64,000 nt of DNA from Atopsyche davidsoni (taxonomy: Eukaryota; Arthropoda; Insecta; Trichoptera; Hydrobiosidae), in the NCBI GenBank assembly GCA_022113835.1, contig JAILWY010000006.1, forward strand, positions 8,742,001 through 8,806,000. Direction: 5' to 3'. Under the pieces are notes generated by a model. The model had not been told where the DNA came from. It worked only from the letters and a program-made list of their open reading frames with translations, and made no database searches. The translations under genes and the position numbers were made by a program. How positions within the stretch are numbered: position 1 is the stretch's first letter; each line of letters begins with the position of its first letter. Shown here piece by piece: positions 37,424 through 51,639 of the stretch.

Positions 37424-40400
37424 GTAAGATAAAGACTTTTAATTAAATCTGTTTTACTTATTTTTCACACACAGATCTGTCACGAAATTGAGACAGATCT
37501 ATTACAAAAAATATCCAGATGTACACAAGGTCTTCAACCTTACGTCGTTATCTCTGTTGATGCTGTCAAAGAGCTAGAGAATTTCAATCACCTCCCTTAC
37601 ACCTTAGGTTTAAGCCGCTGAGTCTACGTTCAGCTCTTAAGGTTCTAGGTCCCATAATCGAGTTTTTTGATCATTTTCTCGTACCTGTTGCAAAATATTG
37701 ACCGCACCAATAAAAAAAATTAAATGCAAAAAGTTAGATATATCTCTTCTTCCAAAACGAAGATTTTTTTATTTCTTATAAATTTACTTTTAATATGATT
37801 AAAATGTGTTTTTCCGATTGAAAAACAATGTACCTGTTCCAAGAATCTTAAACATTTAAGAGTCCTTTTTGTAACTGGAATTAAAAAATTAATTATATAC
37901 CCTCTAGAAAATTAATTTAAAAAAAAAATCTTTAACAATCATTGGTTTTGAAAAGTCATCATTTTATCCAATTTTTTAACATCTTCAAGATTTTATTTTA
38001 CCCTGAAAATGGACGTTAATTAAATAATAAAAAATAGATTAATATAATTTATAGATTTTTCTATACTATGTTAAAAAAAATAATTTTCAACATAGAAAAA
38101 TAAAGTGACAATGAAATTAATTAAATGACACGATTTCGCCAGGTAATGGAATGGTTGGAAACCAGAGGCAATTAAAATGCTGGAAGCAATTGCCTTAACG
38201 CAAATTCACTATCATTTTCTTAGAGCCTATTTTCTCGGTTGAGTACATATCCACCAGGAAAGCTCTTCGATCATTTTTTATACATAAACATGAAGAAAAC
38301 ACCCCGAAGTTTTTGTCGGTCGGGGTGAACAGACACTTCACTCCGCGGTGTCGCCGCCCTTACGATCTGCCTTTATTACCAGCCTGGCCGTGTGGATTTT
38401 CTCCTTGTACAGTGATAGATGACGAAGCTCGTGTACCCCACATCACATTTTTCGTATTTTCTAAATATTTTTGAGATGCATGCTTAATAATGGATATACT
38501 TTATGCGCCGCTTGTTTAAGGGTTGTGTTGATAGCTCCAGAAAAAAAAAATGACAAATGGAGGAAACAAAATATTTTATGATGCAAATATGAAAAACGTA
38601 TAACTTATCCTGAAAAGTAGGTTAATAAGACTAGACACTTAAATCAACACAAAATATATAATATCTGAATTTTTTTACAAGAAAGTAAGATAAATTTAAT
38701 GTTAAATATTTAAAAAGAGTATATGAAAAAAGAGAAAAAATATTAATCTTTCCGATAGCAGTGCCGATTATATAATGAATATGAAGTAACAAAATACTTC
38801 CGATAAGCATTGCGTATAATATAATTATTCTACTTATGAGATGTTCTATATGAAATATTTCAATGATAAATATAAAACTATGTCGATTTCTTTATTAAAC
38901 GTCAATCAGATGCGTATTTATTACCCATTACGGGTTCATTATATTATTACTAATATGATTAGGCACATTATTTCATACATTAAAGTTGATTCAAAGAAAC
39001 TCTCAAAAATACAGAAATATCATCGTGATTTGTGTGGGATTTGTGGTTTCAAATCCCACACAAATCACGATGATATTTCTGTATTTTTGAGAGTTTCTTT
39101 AAATCATCTTCTATGTATGAACTAATGTGCCTAACCATATTAGTAAAAATACAAAACTGTTAATTTTCTATCGGATAATCTAGAACTCTCTTTATATAGC
39201 TGTTGATTTTTCAGCAACTTAAAATTTTATCAGAAAAGGTCTCAGCATTTTTATTTTTCTTCGAAAAACTGTATTTCTTAAATTCTATGTGAAAAACATA
39301 AATCTACTCGCTAAAAATGAATGAATATTAAAACACTTGTTATTAAAAAAACGTATTTTCTCCCACAGCCTTTCTTAACGGTTGTTTTGCATCGAAAATT
39401 CAACAAAATCCCATAAATTAAATATTCTATTTTCCTCGGCACCCTTTTGAGATTTACAAAAATTCATCTTAAATTTCTCATAACTTCTTAGTAAAATATT
39501 TTCCTTACTGAAGTTTAATATCTCACCCCCAAACAAATGTCACAGATCCAATGCAAGCCTTACTCAGTTCAGTACACTTTCACAATTTTCTTAGGGACTT
39601 TCACAAGATATTTTAAAGTGACCATAAAAGAGTAAGTTGTATTTAATTTTATTTTGTCGGTAATCAATAAAATAAACACATTTCTATAACAGGCTATATG
39701 TCAAAATATTCAGTGCAATTTTTCAGAATTCTATTTGACATTAAGTTGAACTTTCATAACTGTGTGGTATACTAGAAAAAATATAAATTTATTTTATATA
39801 ATCAATGAAAATATTTATAAGTGATGTAAGTTGTTGTGTTGAAAAAATGATTATTATTATTGATTAATGAAGGTTTGTTTTCAAATACTTACTTTTTATA
39901 AAAGTTTTAAAGTCCCACGTGCCATTATTTATTGACTCTAAAGCCTGTAAATATTTGTATCCATATTTTGATAATAGTTCTGTATTTTCAGTCTCTCTTC
40001 CATCGGCGATGAACGCGCCCCCAAACTTCTCAGAACTCTGCACCAAAGTGCATTTTACTCCGCGGGTGGAAAGTCGTTTATCATCGTAAACCTTTACTTG
40101 CTTCATAATATTTATGAGTAGAGCCTCCCCGGGCCTGCGGGTGCGCCAGTTGGCAGCCGGGCATTTCTTTTCCTCAATTACGGAAACAGAGCGAGCTATA
40201 AGCTATCACCCCGTTCGTACTTAGGGTGAGATGTTTTCAAACCCCTTTCTCGGTGAGTACAACACTCCCGTTAAATGCCTTCGTTTCATCTGGCTTGTTC
40301 TCAAAAGTTCCCGACTTGCTTTTTAATGAACTTTTAAGGGTTGTAATTATTGTGCTCTGTTTTTTTAAAGAATTCTCATAGAAAAAAAGATTGATTAATG

Positions 40401-41131
40401 CTTAAAACCCATTACGAGGTTTTTGAAATCTCTTTCTAGAATTTTACTCAATCGGCTATAATAACTTTTATCATTTTTTCATTACTCGACTTTTAGTTTT
40501 TATCCTTGATTATACAAATATTTATATAACCTATTTTATGCTTTCTCAAAACTACCTTTAGATTGTGTAATTGCGGACACACTAATTTAGAAACAACTTA
40601 ACATGTATAAATGAATCGATTTTTTACTTCTGACACCCGCTGCAGGTATAATAGAAGTCACGTCATCACGCTTTCCATTAAACCGTCAGAAGCCAAGTTA
40701 ATCACAAAGAGGAGCTCAATATCCACCCCGATGTGTTTTATGATGTCACCATGATTTATAATTCCCCTGGCTGACAGCAACGGGGGATGCTCTAAGCCTT
40801 TCTGAGATTGTTTTCTACTTTTTCGCAACTTCCGCCGCCGCCGGCTCCAGTGGTAATCCCTCAGAAGACAAATGACCTCATGACCCCGGGAACGTTTCGT
40901 CGTAGATTCAATTCATTTTTGGGACTTTTTCTCCTTATTTTTTAAAGTAAATCCTGCAGTGTGCGTGAATTATTTAATTTTTTATAAATTAGCTGGTTCC
41001 TTTATCAGAACGTGCTAAAATCTACAGAGGGTCGTATTTGATAATTTGGTATCCCCTTCCTGAAACTGCCAATGTTTTTGCCAATTTTGTTTAGTTATTT
41101 TAGTGAAGTTTGATATTTATTGCTTTTGCAG
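37424..41131 (+). other. tincar intron 2 (3.71 kb)
   Basis: Contains palindromic element copy B (38897-39145). GC-richer islands lie at about 38320-38430, 40110-40290 and 40640-40930; the last includes a CCGCCGCCGCCGG run near 40830. The remainder (37440-38300, 39150-40100, 40300-40620) is AT-rich with no recognised structure. An 80-codon minus-strand frame at 39864-40106 matches no known protein. Confidence 0.75.
38897..39145 (-). mobile_element. tRNA-related palindromic element, copy B
   Basis: The palindrome 38948-39145 opens TACTAATATGATTAGGCACA and closes with the complement. Its centre holds two back-to-back copies of the tRNA T-arm end, TTTCAAATCCCACACAAATC on the plus strand and its inverse on the left. 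The family tail (GTCAATCAGATGCGTATTTA and following bases) lies only on the left, so the copy is in minus orientation. Arm identity is high. A 94-codon frame (38841-39125) running through it is an artefact. Confidence 0.85.
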
Positions 41132-41263
41132 GAGTGCTGAGAAGCCTCTGGCAGCATGGAGGGCCTACAGCACCTTTCCTGCACTTGGTCACGGCTTTTT
41201 GTCTACTACTCCCGCGGCTGCTCATGGAAGCCAGGCTCATTGAATCAGGATTCCTACCTCAGG
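41132..41263 (+). CDS. tinc: tincar, coding exon 3 (residues 171-214)
   Basis: Acceptor TGCTTTTGCAG and donor G|GTGAGT, phase 1 at both ends. The 44 residues include VLRSLWQHGGPTAPFLHLV and then FCLLLPRLLMEARLIESGFL. The HGGPTA.F.H string, a third membrane segment (about residues 184-202) and the LLPRLL.EAR.IE..FLP motif are strongly reminiscent of tincar. This exon is too short to stand out as an ORF, but it joins exons 2 and 4 without changing frame. It is separated from exon 4 by a 21.6-kb intron. Confidence 0.87.
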
Positions 41264-44200
41264 GTGAGTAAAGCTTTTTATTTATTTTCAGGACTCGTCT
41301 GAAGTGATAACACGAATTATAATTATATACATTTTTCAGATTCGTAAAAAAACTAACTACTAGTAATTTATGTTCACATTATAGTATCTATCAAAAATAT
41401 CAGTGATTTGAGAGAAAAACATATTTTCATTTAATTCATATTTGATACAACACCTTTAAGTGACTTTTTTTGCAAAAACCTGTAAAAAAAGATATCACAA
41501 AACATCAGTTTATACAACTATTTTAGTTGTTATGGATATATTATTTTTAAATGCACTTATTTCATAACACTCGATATTAATATTTTTGTTGTAAGCGTTG
41601 GTGTCTATAAATTTTTGTATTTGCTTCAAATGGATCCATCAATCTTCACAAATATTCTATGAGATTTAGATTTGTTTGTTTATTTTTTAATATTCAATGC
41701 ATTCAAAATTTACATAAACCAGGTGACTTAAAAGGTAAAAAACCTTGTATTTTATTATATCTATTGATACACTAAAGATAAATGTTTTGTTAAAATTATT
41801 TTATATTTTATACGTTTGTAAAGTTGTAATGATCAAAATGTGGTAAACAGAGTAAAAACATGAGAAAACCTAATTAAAATAACACCGTCTAGATTATTTA
41901 GCCGGTAATAAATAAAACCCGCCAACCACCAGGGACGTCGGCCCAACTCTAAACTTCGTTAGTAAATATGTACAAAAAATATCGTCGATGTTTTTTAAAA
42001 CAAAAGTTGGAAACGGATTAAAAATCGCGCTTCATTTTCTCACGCCGGGATTAATTATTCCGATGTCATTAATTTAATTTTCCCGAATTAGGCGTTATTT
42101 TATGCTGATGGCAACAATCGCTCATTTAAATTAGGGATGCCTCATCTCCATAATAAATGGTCGCGGCCGCTACCTCAGACAACAGCCATTCATCCAGCAG
42201 GCTAAAAGATAACTCCTGTAATAAAACACAAACAACTGCGAAGAATTTACATTTTACAATTGCAATCAACAATAAACGTGGGTTCGAATCTCATCTGTAT
42301 TTCGAAAAAAAATCGTCGTTTTATACTAAGATTATGATACTGTATTTACATTATAAGGCCAAATGGTTGAATTTGTTGATTAGCTTTAAGCCTCGATAGG
42401 GAAGATTTTACCCCATAGAACCACCCTAAGCGCCACGTCGGCCTGGTCTTGCTTGAGGCTTTTCGGTATAAATCAAGAGGCATATTGAAAGTAAATCCCA
42501 GATCGACCGTAAGATATCAAGTAACCTCTTACAGCAGAAGCATAAGGGTAAAGTAGACTGTCTTCGAAGAGATGGATCGCCCGACATTAATATACTACCT
42601 ATTACTATTGCCGATGTTAATATATCCATACTTCACTACTACCTTCCATGAGTCAGTGAATATATAAAACCCTTATGAACTACGTATTTTCAACCCTTAA
42701 ACCGTTTTTCATTGAAGTTTTAACACAACACAATTTGGAATGCAATGTCACTACATCGTTTCTCACAAATCCTTTTTGTTCACGTCGGATTACATTATCT
42801 GTATTCCATTTATTTGTTCAGTTCGATTTCAGTAATAAAACGCATTTTGTGATCGGACCTAATTAGGAGTGTTTTTCGCAAAATAATATAACAATAGACA
42901 AAATCTTGTCCCTTGTACTTTTTAGCGTAGTGTGATTATATCCTATGATTCTAAAATGGTCTTAACTTGAATGTTTCTATTGAGAAATAAAGTATTAAAA
43001 AAAATTATGCTCATGAGTAATTTTTTTTAATGAAAATATACTTATACAAATATGGTTTGTATGCCATTTTATGGTGGATGTGTTTTCATTAAAAAACATA
43101 TATTTAAATTGCAAATATGTCAAGTGATGTAAGCTTTGCTTTATCTTGGGCCCCTTTGTAGCCTCTCAAATAACCTTTTTGTATTTACACAGGTAAAAAT
43201 ATAAACAGTACCGAACTAAGAAGTTATGGTTTCTGATAAAATATTACAAAGTGTAAAATCTATTATAATTTATTTTTCTTATCTTATTATATAAGTAATA
43301 AGATAAGATAGTCAATGTTATTAAAATTGGAAATATAAACTACTCAATGTTGATTAAATAAATTACATTCATAAAATTACTCTAATTTTGCCATGTCAAT
43401 TTTTCAGAAGTTTTTTTCTTAGATCCAATACATGTTAATACGAGAAACCTGGCAAATTCATAATAAAAATAATTTTTATGTTTTTATAAGCAACTGCCAA
43501 TCATCTGTCTTATTTTATTGATCACATAAGTCGCTGCCTTATTTATAAATAATAATTTGATATTTCTTTAATACTCAAAAACAGTGAATTCTTAAAAAAA
43601 AATTATGTTCGAATAATTATATGATGGTCGTGGATACAAGGTTTATTTATAATATATAAATTAGAAAATTAGTACATCGGGTAATTTACACTGCATGAGC
43701 GAACTGGAGCCAACCAAAAGGGTGTTTTACAGCATCCCACAGGGATGTCGGGGGATGGGATTACCTACGATAGGAAGATGAATTGATGTCATGACTATAG
43801 CACAGAAACTGATAAGGAATAAATATTTATTATATTAATTATTCATTTAAAAAAAATACTTTCATTGATGAATGAGTACTTGTAATTGGAATCAATGAAC
43901 TAAAATTTAATCATAATATAAATATATTTTAAAAGCAAATATAAAGTCCAATATTATCTGAGTAAAATCACGACAAGACACTAATGTTCTATGAAAAATG
44001 GACTGATGAATTACCGCATCAAAAAAGTTTAAAACTCATAAACGGGTCATTATAATAATTTCGTCAACATTCTAGATTGGCAATAGATTTAAAGTGGAAA
44101 TATCGCTAAGTATTTCATTGAATAAGAACTTTCTATCAAAAGTATTTAATAAAACATTTCAATATTCAAATGTGAGGTTTCATCGACCTAAGGTCTCATT

Positions 44201-44882
44201 TTTCGGAGCACACCTGTCTGATGATCCCGTCCGGTTCTGCGAATTCATAGGCAGCATTCTTAAATGCTATATCCGTTCTCCAAGTCGTAAACCGCAGTCC
44301 CCGGGGTACGGAGCAAAGTGAGGATTCATGTTTCACGGCCGTAGGTCATAGCAGGTAGTACAAATGGCACAAATACACTGCCCTTCAGGCAGAACGAAGG
44401 CACCCCGTGAATATTTCACCAAACGCTCAAAAGCACTCAGCCCTACCTCAACCCTTTTGACCATATAATAAAATGTCATACTATATATTTGATATACCCT
44501 AAAAACTAATATCCGTTACAAATTCTGTAAACTTAAAACGTTTTTGGTAAGTTCAGCATATCGTATATTTGAGAAATACTATGTTGTTAACCGTGGAAAT
44601 AAATTCTAGTAGTTTGACATCGTAAACCGAAATGAAACAGTCGTTTACAAACCATCACGTCCTTCGTCGTAAATTCACTATCACGTCATTACTCTAAATT
44701 CACTGCAGTCCCTAATATGACAGTCAGTCAATCGGGAGGGCGTTATACTGACAACCTCAAACCCCCTGACACCTGAGGGTTGAGGGTGCGGCTGCAGGCT
44801 GCGTTGGCTTGCCGGGGAAGCTCGCACCCCCCCCAGCATCTAAGATAAGATTAATGCGCCGTCAAAGGCGTGATTTTATCGA

Positions 44883-45399
44883 AGAGCAATAATAAAGCTG
44901 GGAAATTCTGAGATATTCTATCTGAAATGTTACTCGTAGTAAAATAAACTTTTCATAGAACCTAAGTACATGTTTTATATGTCTTTTGCGATATGGTCAA
45001 ATATCGTAACACACATAGCTCAAATTTTACAGACCTTCTATTATAGTCTAAAAAAACTTTTTGATAGCAGCATTATTAAATTTAAATCAATTTACTAGAG
45101 TTGAAAATGTGGTTGTGATTTGATCAAACTGCTTGCTTTGAATATAACTATTGCTTTATCAAAAATGATTATATATATATAGAGCAATAATATAGCTGGG
45201 AAATTCTGAGATATTCTATCTGAAATGTTACTCGTAGTAAAATAAACTTTTCATAGAACCTAAGTACATGTTTTATATGTCTTTTGCGATAAAGTCAAAT
45301 ATCGTAACACACATAACTCAAATTTTACAGACCTTCTACTATAGTCTAGAAAACTTTTCAATACGAGTAGCAGCATTATTAAATTTATATCAATTTATT
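44883..45399. repeat. Tandem duplication, period about 298 bp
   Basis: Two copies of about 215 bases, 44883-45095 and 45181-45399, begin AGAGCAATAATA(A/T)AGCTGG and differ at only a few positions plus a short indel. They are separated by about 85 bases ending in a short TA run. The second copy runs directly into the long (AT)n microsatellite. This is a recent local duplication within intron 3. Confidence 0.9.
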
Positions 45400-45414
45400 T
45401 GATTTTAATATGTG

Positions 45415-45419
<5 letters not shown>

Positions 45420-45509
<90 letters not shown>
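45420..45509. repeat. (AT)n microsatellite, about 45 units
   Basis: An uninterrupted alternating TA tract of about 90 bases. It gives an apparent Tyr-Ile repeat frame, which is not a gene. Such tracts are length-polymorphic and error-prone in assembly, so the exact count is uncertain. Confidence 0.97.
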
Positions 45510-45512
<3 letters not shown>

Positions 45513-48004
45513 ATCCCAACTCCCACGAGTGGGACCTGTAATACTAGCCATAAATGTAATAAGGATTGGATGCAATCATGGCCGCAATCAATTATGATAC
45601 CCTTATTTACTTAAGGGCAGTTCAGAGCCCTCCCCAGGGTGAGTCTTGAGGAGGCGCCATCTTGGCCATCCATCTTGCTCCCGACGCAGTACTTTAATTT
45701 CCCTTACCAGCACTGTTTATCGGGGACCGACTCGAGTGCTTGCACTGTGCACACGAGCCGCGCCATACTCGCTACAAGATACTGTAAAAAAATATACTCT
45801 AAGACCAATTGTGAGGTGGGGTTGAGTAAAATATAATATTGAATCAATATTATTTTATTTCTATGAACCAAAACAACATTCCTGCATATACAATCGATAA
45901 ATGCATATAAACAATATGAAGTGTTGGAGCTTTTAATATTCTTGTATATTTGATATTTTAGTCAATTTTTTTGCTGGATTTTTTAATAATTGTAGGCTGT
46001 GGTAAAAGAGTATCAAATATCACAATATTGGTTACTAAAATTATGATATTTTTTTTAAATAGCTTTACCCGCTTTATTAATTTTTGTACAAATTTGTTTT
46101 GACTTGAACCATGTGTATTTTAACATTGCAAATGTTTGATAACTTCATACGTTACCGATTAAGATAAATAGATTTTGACGCGATTTAAACGTTATTAAAT
46201 TTATATCATATATTATTTTATTTAAATCAGAACGTTATGGTAATACATGTGTTTGTTAAAAACTGAAATATTTGTATTCTTTTCAGTAAACACAAAGAAA
46301 AACCTAAAATTGTTACGTATCTAAAATAATTTGTAAAAAATATAAAATAAAACACATTCTTACAAAAATCAAAGAAATTTATTGAAAAGTATTTCAACAG
46401 TTAGCAAATTACTTTCTTCAGAATTTAAAAAAAAATAAACATAATTTTCTTAAAATTCTATCGACAAAAGCACTTTCCTTTTCTTGTTAAGCTCTTTGAA
46501 ATACAATATGTATTATCTTTATTTTTTTTATAAAATAATGCTTTAATGATACACCTTGCGTATCAATTTACTGCTATTAATTATCTTTGTATTTTGATAA
46601 AAAGCTACAAAAAAATGATTAAATAAATAAAAAGGAAGATAATTAGAAAGCAAAACTCTTTTATTAATCAGATTCCCAATTACTAATAAACTCTTTGACC
46701 TATTTTTAACAAGAAAATACAACATGGCTAAAACTCACATATAAAGATCATTATTTTAAACAAGCTGTTTTTCAAGGTTATTTATTTTGATAAAAATAGT
46801 TTTTTTTGGGTGGTAATACTTTAAATCCCAATTTTTTTTTTTTGCTTTTTAATAATCAATTGAACACGTTTTACATTTAAAAACGCACCATAAAAACTTT
46901 ATCAATAAAATGAATACATTTTTTAAATATTAAAGTTTTTTTATATAAGCGTCGCGTTTAATGAAAAATATTACGTGTGGCAGTTCCCTTATTTTCGCAA
47001 GTAGCGAATAAGCCTTAAAGATCTTGTTAATGACTTTTTAATGTACTTTTTGCAACACAACGAAATTGAATCTGCAGCAATAATAAATCCGCCCCTCTTA
47101 CGTTTTCTGTAAACGCAGTGTCATTTCGCTTCTTTTTTGTCGCAACAAACTGCCATTTTGTGACAAAAAGAAGAATGCAGCTACAATCTGATACAAGACA
47201 ACCCTCTGCTCTCTCTAGAGATAAAGGGGTATTGAATTTACGCTTCTACTTTATATTTATATACATACACATATAAATATTTCAAAGAAGTTGATAGATG
47301 AAAAAAATATATACTTAAATAAAAATAATAGATATGGCATAAAACGTTTTTTTTCGATGAAATATTGATTTGATTCCTTCAGTGTAAATCAATAATGGAT
47401 GATGAGATAAATTTCCGAAAAGTTTGATTCTTGGGTTTTCAGCGACACTGCGAAATTTCGGTCCATGTCAGTTATCTTCATCTTCGGAGATTCTGAAAAT
47501 TTCTGAAGATGGTAGCAGCTCAACACCAAAATTAAATCAACTAATATTACTTGCGTGAGTAGTAAGATTTTCTCTAGTTCGTGATTTTCCATTAAAAGTT
47601 TATATGTATCACGTTCTTCACTCATCTGATTGTGCTGTGATAAATGAAATTGTCGTAAAATCGAGATGTCTGGAGGAGACAATCAATGGAAGGTCAGCGA
47701 ACTGTGGAGAGCTTGCAGCTGGACCGTCTGTATTCCTAAATTATGGTCGGGTCTCAAAACGATCGGTAGCATATTGAGTCAAGTGGACATCTTCTTATTC
47801 TGAGAATACGAAAGGTTCACTGATAAAATACAAATACTTTTGCATTAATATTGCAAATAAAGAGTATTTATCACAACTATTTTCACAAATTTTATAATAC
47901 GTTTTGAGGTTCCATTAATTTTCTTACCTACACCAAGGAAATATCGTTTATTTTTTATGTTATATTATACGTTTTTCAGTGTGCCCGAAAGCGGCTATAC
48001 TCTA

Positions 48005-48250
48005 TTTCTCATTATCACATAGCAGTGACGTCACATCCTGCTCCTCCCTCCCCCGCCACAAGGCGCTGCTTTTTTAATACAAACTGAAAACTCGCGAAAA
48101 TTCCTTTCACCCCCTCCCCCCAGCCCCGTCGGACACCCTCGGGGGTGGGTTCAATTATACCCCTCCCAATAAGCCCTTCCCCACAGAGCTCCTATTGTTT
48201 TTATCACTTCGCTATTCACCAGCTGGAAACAATGAGACGGAATTCAAGCC
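48005..48250. promoter_or_regulatory. GC-rich intronic island with CRE-type site
   Basis: A C-rich stretch in intron 3, including CCCCCTCCCCCCAGCCCC near 48110-48127 and TGACGTCA at 48026-48033. The 16-base context TAGCAGTGACGTCACA is identical to one at 53932-53947 in another island. No coding signal. An enhancer role is inference. Confidence 0.3.
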
Positions 48251-49877
48251 AGGACGGTGGTCAGAATTGAGCTTAAATATATGCACTCCCTATATATGCA
48301 CGCGGATTTCTACAAAGACTTGAAACTTTTTGCGTTGAAAAAATACATCCGTCTTTTAATGTCCCTGGAGATTGTGCGAGTACTTGACTCTGCGGGAGTT
48401 TTTTTTAACAAAGCCGAGGCGTTTATTTTAACTTATAAAAAATTTATTGTTAAAAACATAAATTATTCGTGAATATTGTAGATTTTTGATTTTACGTCCT
48501 TGTTTAACGTTAATAATGAATAAATAACCTTAATCCACAGTAAAAGTTTAAAGGCTAAAAAAATCATACAATAATGTTTTTTTATGAGTGCTTTCAATCT
48601 AAAGAAGTCCTTGAAAAGTGACAAAACTAACCGTTTAATAATTCACATTTGTTATTTAGTGAAAGTGAAATATTCCATCCTAAATTTGTATTCAAGTATT
48701 TTTTAAACTGGATCTTGAAAGTTTCAATGTTTTGAATCATCCCACTATTAGTATTTAAATACATCTTAAATGTAACCAAAAAATACACATAAAAAAACTT
48801 TTTAATTTTATGTATAAATATATATTTGGTTTACTGTGGTTTTTGAATATATATTTGCTCACTTAGGTATTAAAATAACCAATTTCACTTTTAAAATATA
48901 TCCCAATAAATTTAATCTGTATTTTTGGGAGTAAGACGAAAAACCACTTCTTGAACCTTGCCAAATATTTTCAATTTCTCTTTCCATTTCATCTCCACCT
49001 GACGACCAGACATTCAGCACCCCTCTCTGCCCAAAGTTTTTCCAGGAAAATGATAATGGCTTTAGAATTCCACCCCTGATGGAACATCATTGACTTTTTC
49101 AGGATATAAGCGATAAGCGAGCTGTAGACAGCTTTTTCGGCTGATTTCTAACTGATTTGGATTGGATATAAAATTTGTACTTTTGAAATATATGCGATCG
49201 TTGATAACTAGATAATTTATAAATAAAACACAATGAGAATTTTTATTGGTAATAATATGTTTAAAAAATATTTATAAGTATTTAAGTGCTTTGTTTTGAA
49301 AGGCTCAATAAATCTTAAGAATTTTTCTTCAACATAATTTTTGTAATACCATTTTCAGGTTGAATTCTTTGGTGTATTCAGAGTTCATAAGCATAAAAAA
49401 AAACAAAAAACGAGAGTCACAACCGAGTGGATACTTTATATTTTTATAAATAAAATAACTGAGAAGAAGGTAATTATAAAAAAAAAATTTTTTTTTTACT
49501 TAGTTTTTTTCTTCCGTGATATCTCGATAAATCGTGAAGCATAAAACAACCCTCGTACAGGGTGGGGGACGATGATTTGCGATAACGCGTAGTATTTCGT
49601 CTAAGTGCACCCTGTCCCGCTGAAGTCGGCGCAGAAAGGGACATAATGGCGGGCAGAGGGCTGAAAAAGCGAATACAATGACGTTAAAAAATAGTTAGAG
49701 GCACAAATACAGCTCTGTATAATGAGATTTCATGTCTCACAAATTTCAGCCAAATATACTGGGATAAATAAAAGTTTGCAGATGTATTCATTCAAAACCA
49801 AGCATACCTCTTGAAATGCTTACTAAATTTTTTTCGACTATCCTTTTGTTGATATTAATATAAGATTTTTTTGAATA

Positions 49878-50055
49878 CACGTTGACATTATCAAACAGAT
49901 AATGCTAGGCCAGATATGCTCTGTTTGATAATGCCAACGTGAAAGGTTGGCGAAACCGGTCACAAATAAAAACGAACATGTGGAAAATCACTCAAGTATT
50001 TTACTCAAAAATGTTAAAATGGAATTGCACCAAGTACTCTCTGTCTAAAATATTG
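49878..50055 (-). repeat. Repeat module with foldback, copy 1
   Basis: The left part (about 49878-49942) is a foldback built from CGTTGACATTATCAAACAGA and its inverse around a short loop. The right part (49938-50055), read on the minus strand, runs ACAGAGAGTACTTGGTGCAA to GTGACCGGTTTCGCCAACCT. This second part matches 60581-60685 in opposite orientation. It is an unclassified interspersed repeat. Confidence 0.7.
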
Positions 50056-51028
50056 AATTTCTTTTTTAAATGAGAAAAATCTATATATGTGAACTATCTG
50101 AAAAATTTAAAATAAAGATATAATCACAATATATATTGCAGGGCATCGTAAAGCCCTCACATAAGCTATATATTATTTAAAAAAAAAAAAATACATGACA
50201 TAATTAAAAATTCTTATTTTATGTACTGTTATATTGTGAAACATTGACACTAATTAAACTATCGATTTTTTTTGCTTTTAATGTATTTTTTACGTATTTT
50301 AGCGATTAGTTAATTAATTTAAACGCGGCCAAAAGTTTTGGTTTCACAAGACAACCTCTAAAATAATTTCAATGTATTTTTTATTTTTCACTTTGACGCA
50401 CCAATATTGTGTATACAAAGCTGATTATTCCGCACTCCTCGAAAACTACAATCGCAAAGCTCGACCAGCGTGAAATCCCCGTCGCCGGAGTGGTTATTTA
50501 TTTTGGGTATTGGTATCTCTCGAGGGCTTAACTGCAAATCTGCATCACGAGTGCGTTTAGCGTCGCACCGGCCGAGGATGCACTTTGGTCGCAGCCAAAT
50601 TAGACGAAACCGGTCTGATTAGAGATAGATTGAATTTGCGGAAGGCTGTGTTGGGAAATAGATTGGAAACTGTCGTGCGCCCGATTGTACACTTTATACG
50701 TTCAAAATAGATTGAGTCGAAGGTAGATAGCCAAAAACGTAATTTCATTAAGCTTTAGATACCTCTTTCAAAGCTGCTTTTTCTTGATTAAATGAGCGTA
50801 TATTGAAAATGTCTAAATTGTTATAAAATTATTCAAGAGTTATTCGCATTTTATGTTCATATTAAAAAAAAATCACCAGAGCATCTAATAAAGCCCTTAA
50901 GGTTTTTTTTTTATTGAAAACTTAATATCCATTTAAACCCATTGTATTCGTTAGCTTTCAAGTATTGTATTAAAAAAAATATCATAAAAGCAAGCACCGT
51001 TATAAATTATTTTAAATTGATATCAGAA

Positions 51029-51060
51029 TTTCTGCGTATCATTAAATTGATACGCAGAAA
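51029..51060. repeat. Perfect 13-bp hairpin
   Basis: TTTCTGCGTATCA (51029-51041) and its exact complement (51048-51060) flank a 6-base spacer. It is too short to be a MITE and could be a cruciform or RNA hairpin. Function unknown. Confidence 0.7.
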
Positions 51061-51639
51061 AAATATTTATAAATTGACGTGACTAAATATTGTATCATTT
51101 TTTTATGTGATTCAATATCTAGAAATAAATTCAAAAGTAAGCAGAATAAAACCCAAAACATTTTGTTTGAATGTACCAAAAATAACTTTGGAACAGCATG
51201 TCGCTCCAAATACTCACTCATAAAAAAAACATAACGCAAGGATACGCCGAAAAAAATCACGATCAAAGAGGTATTCATAAAAAAGCAGGCCCTGAAAAAA
51301 ACCTCCACTTGCCGCGAAAGCCTGGAAACAAATGCCTGTCAAAAAACGTCGACGTCACATCCGAGCACCTTCCCATTCCACAGGCTTTACTGCGCGGGTA
51401 GTTCCCGCATCAGCCTTTTTTGTACTAGTTAATTTTAACTATTTGAACTATTCAAATGTTAAACTGAATCTTTTGATAAAATATAAAATGCTTTTTTGGT
51501 ATAAAAATATATATTTCATTTTTAACAATTAAAACGGTATCTTCTATAAAAAAAATGCATTTTTTGAAATGCAATCGATAATGAAGTTATTTTAATAAAA
51601 CAATACTTTAATTTGTATTAATTGGTTTATAAGTTTTAT

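Noticed and set aside
42270..42296. Possible tRNA gene (GTGGGTTCGAATCTCAT, B-box-like)
   Set aside because: Only a T-arm-like string; no anticodon arm, acceptor or A box in the preceding 80 bases.
45399..45614. Tyr-Ile repeat frame
   Set aside because: Direct product of the (AT)n microsatellite.
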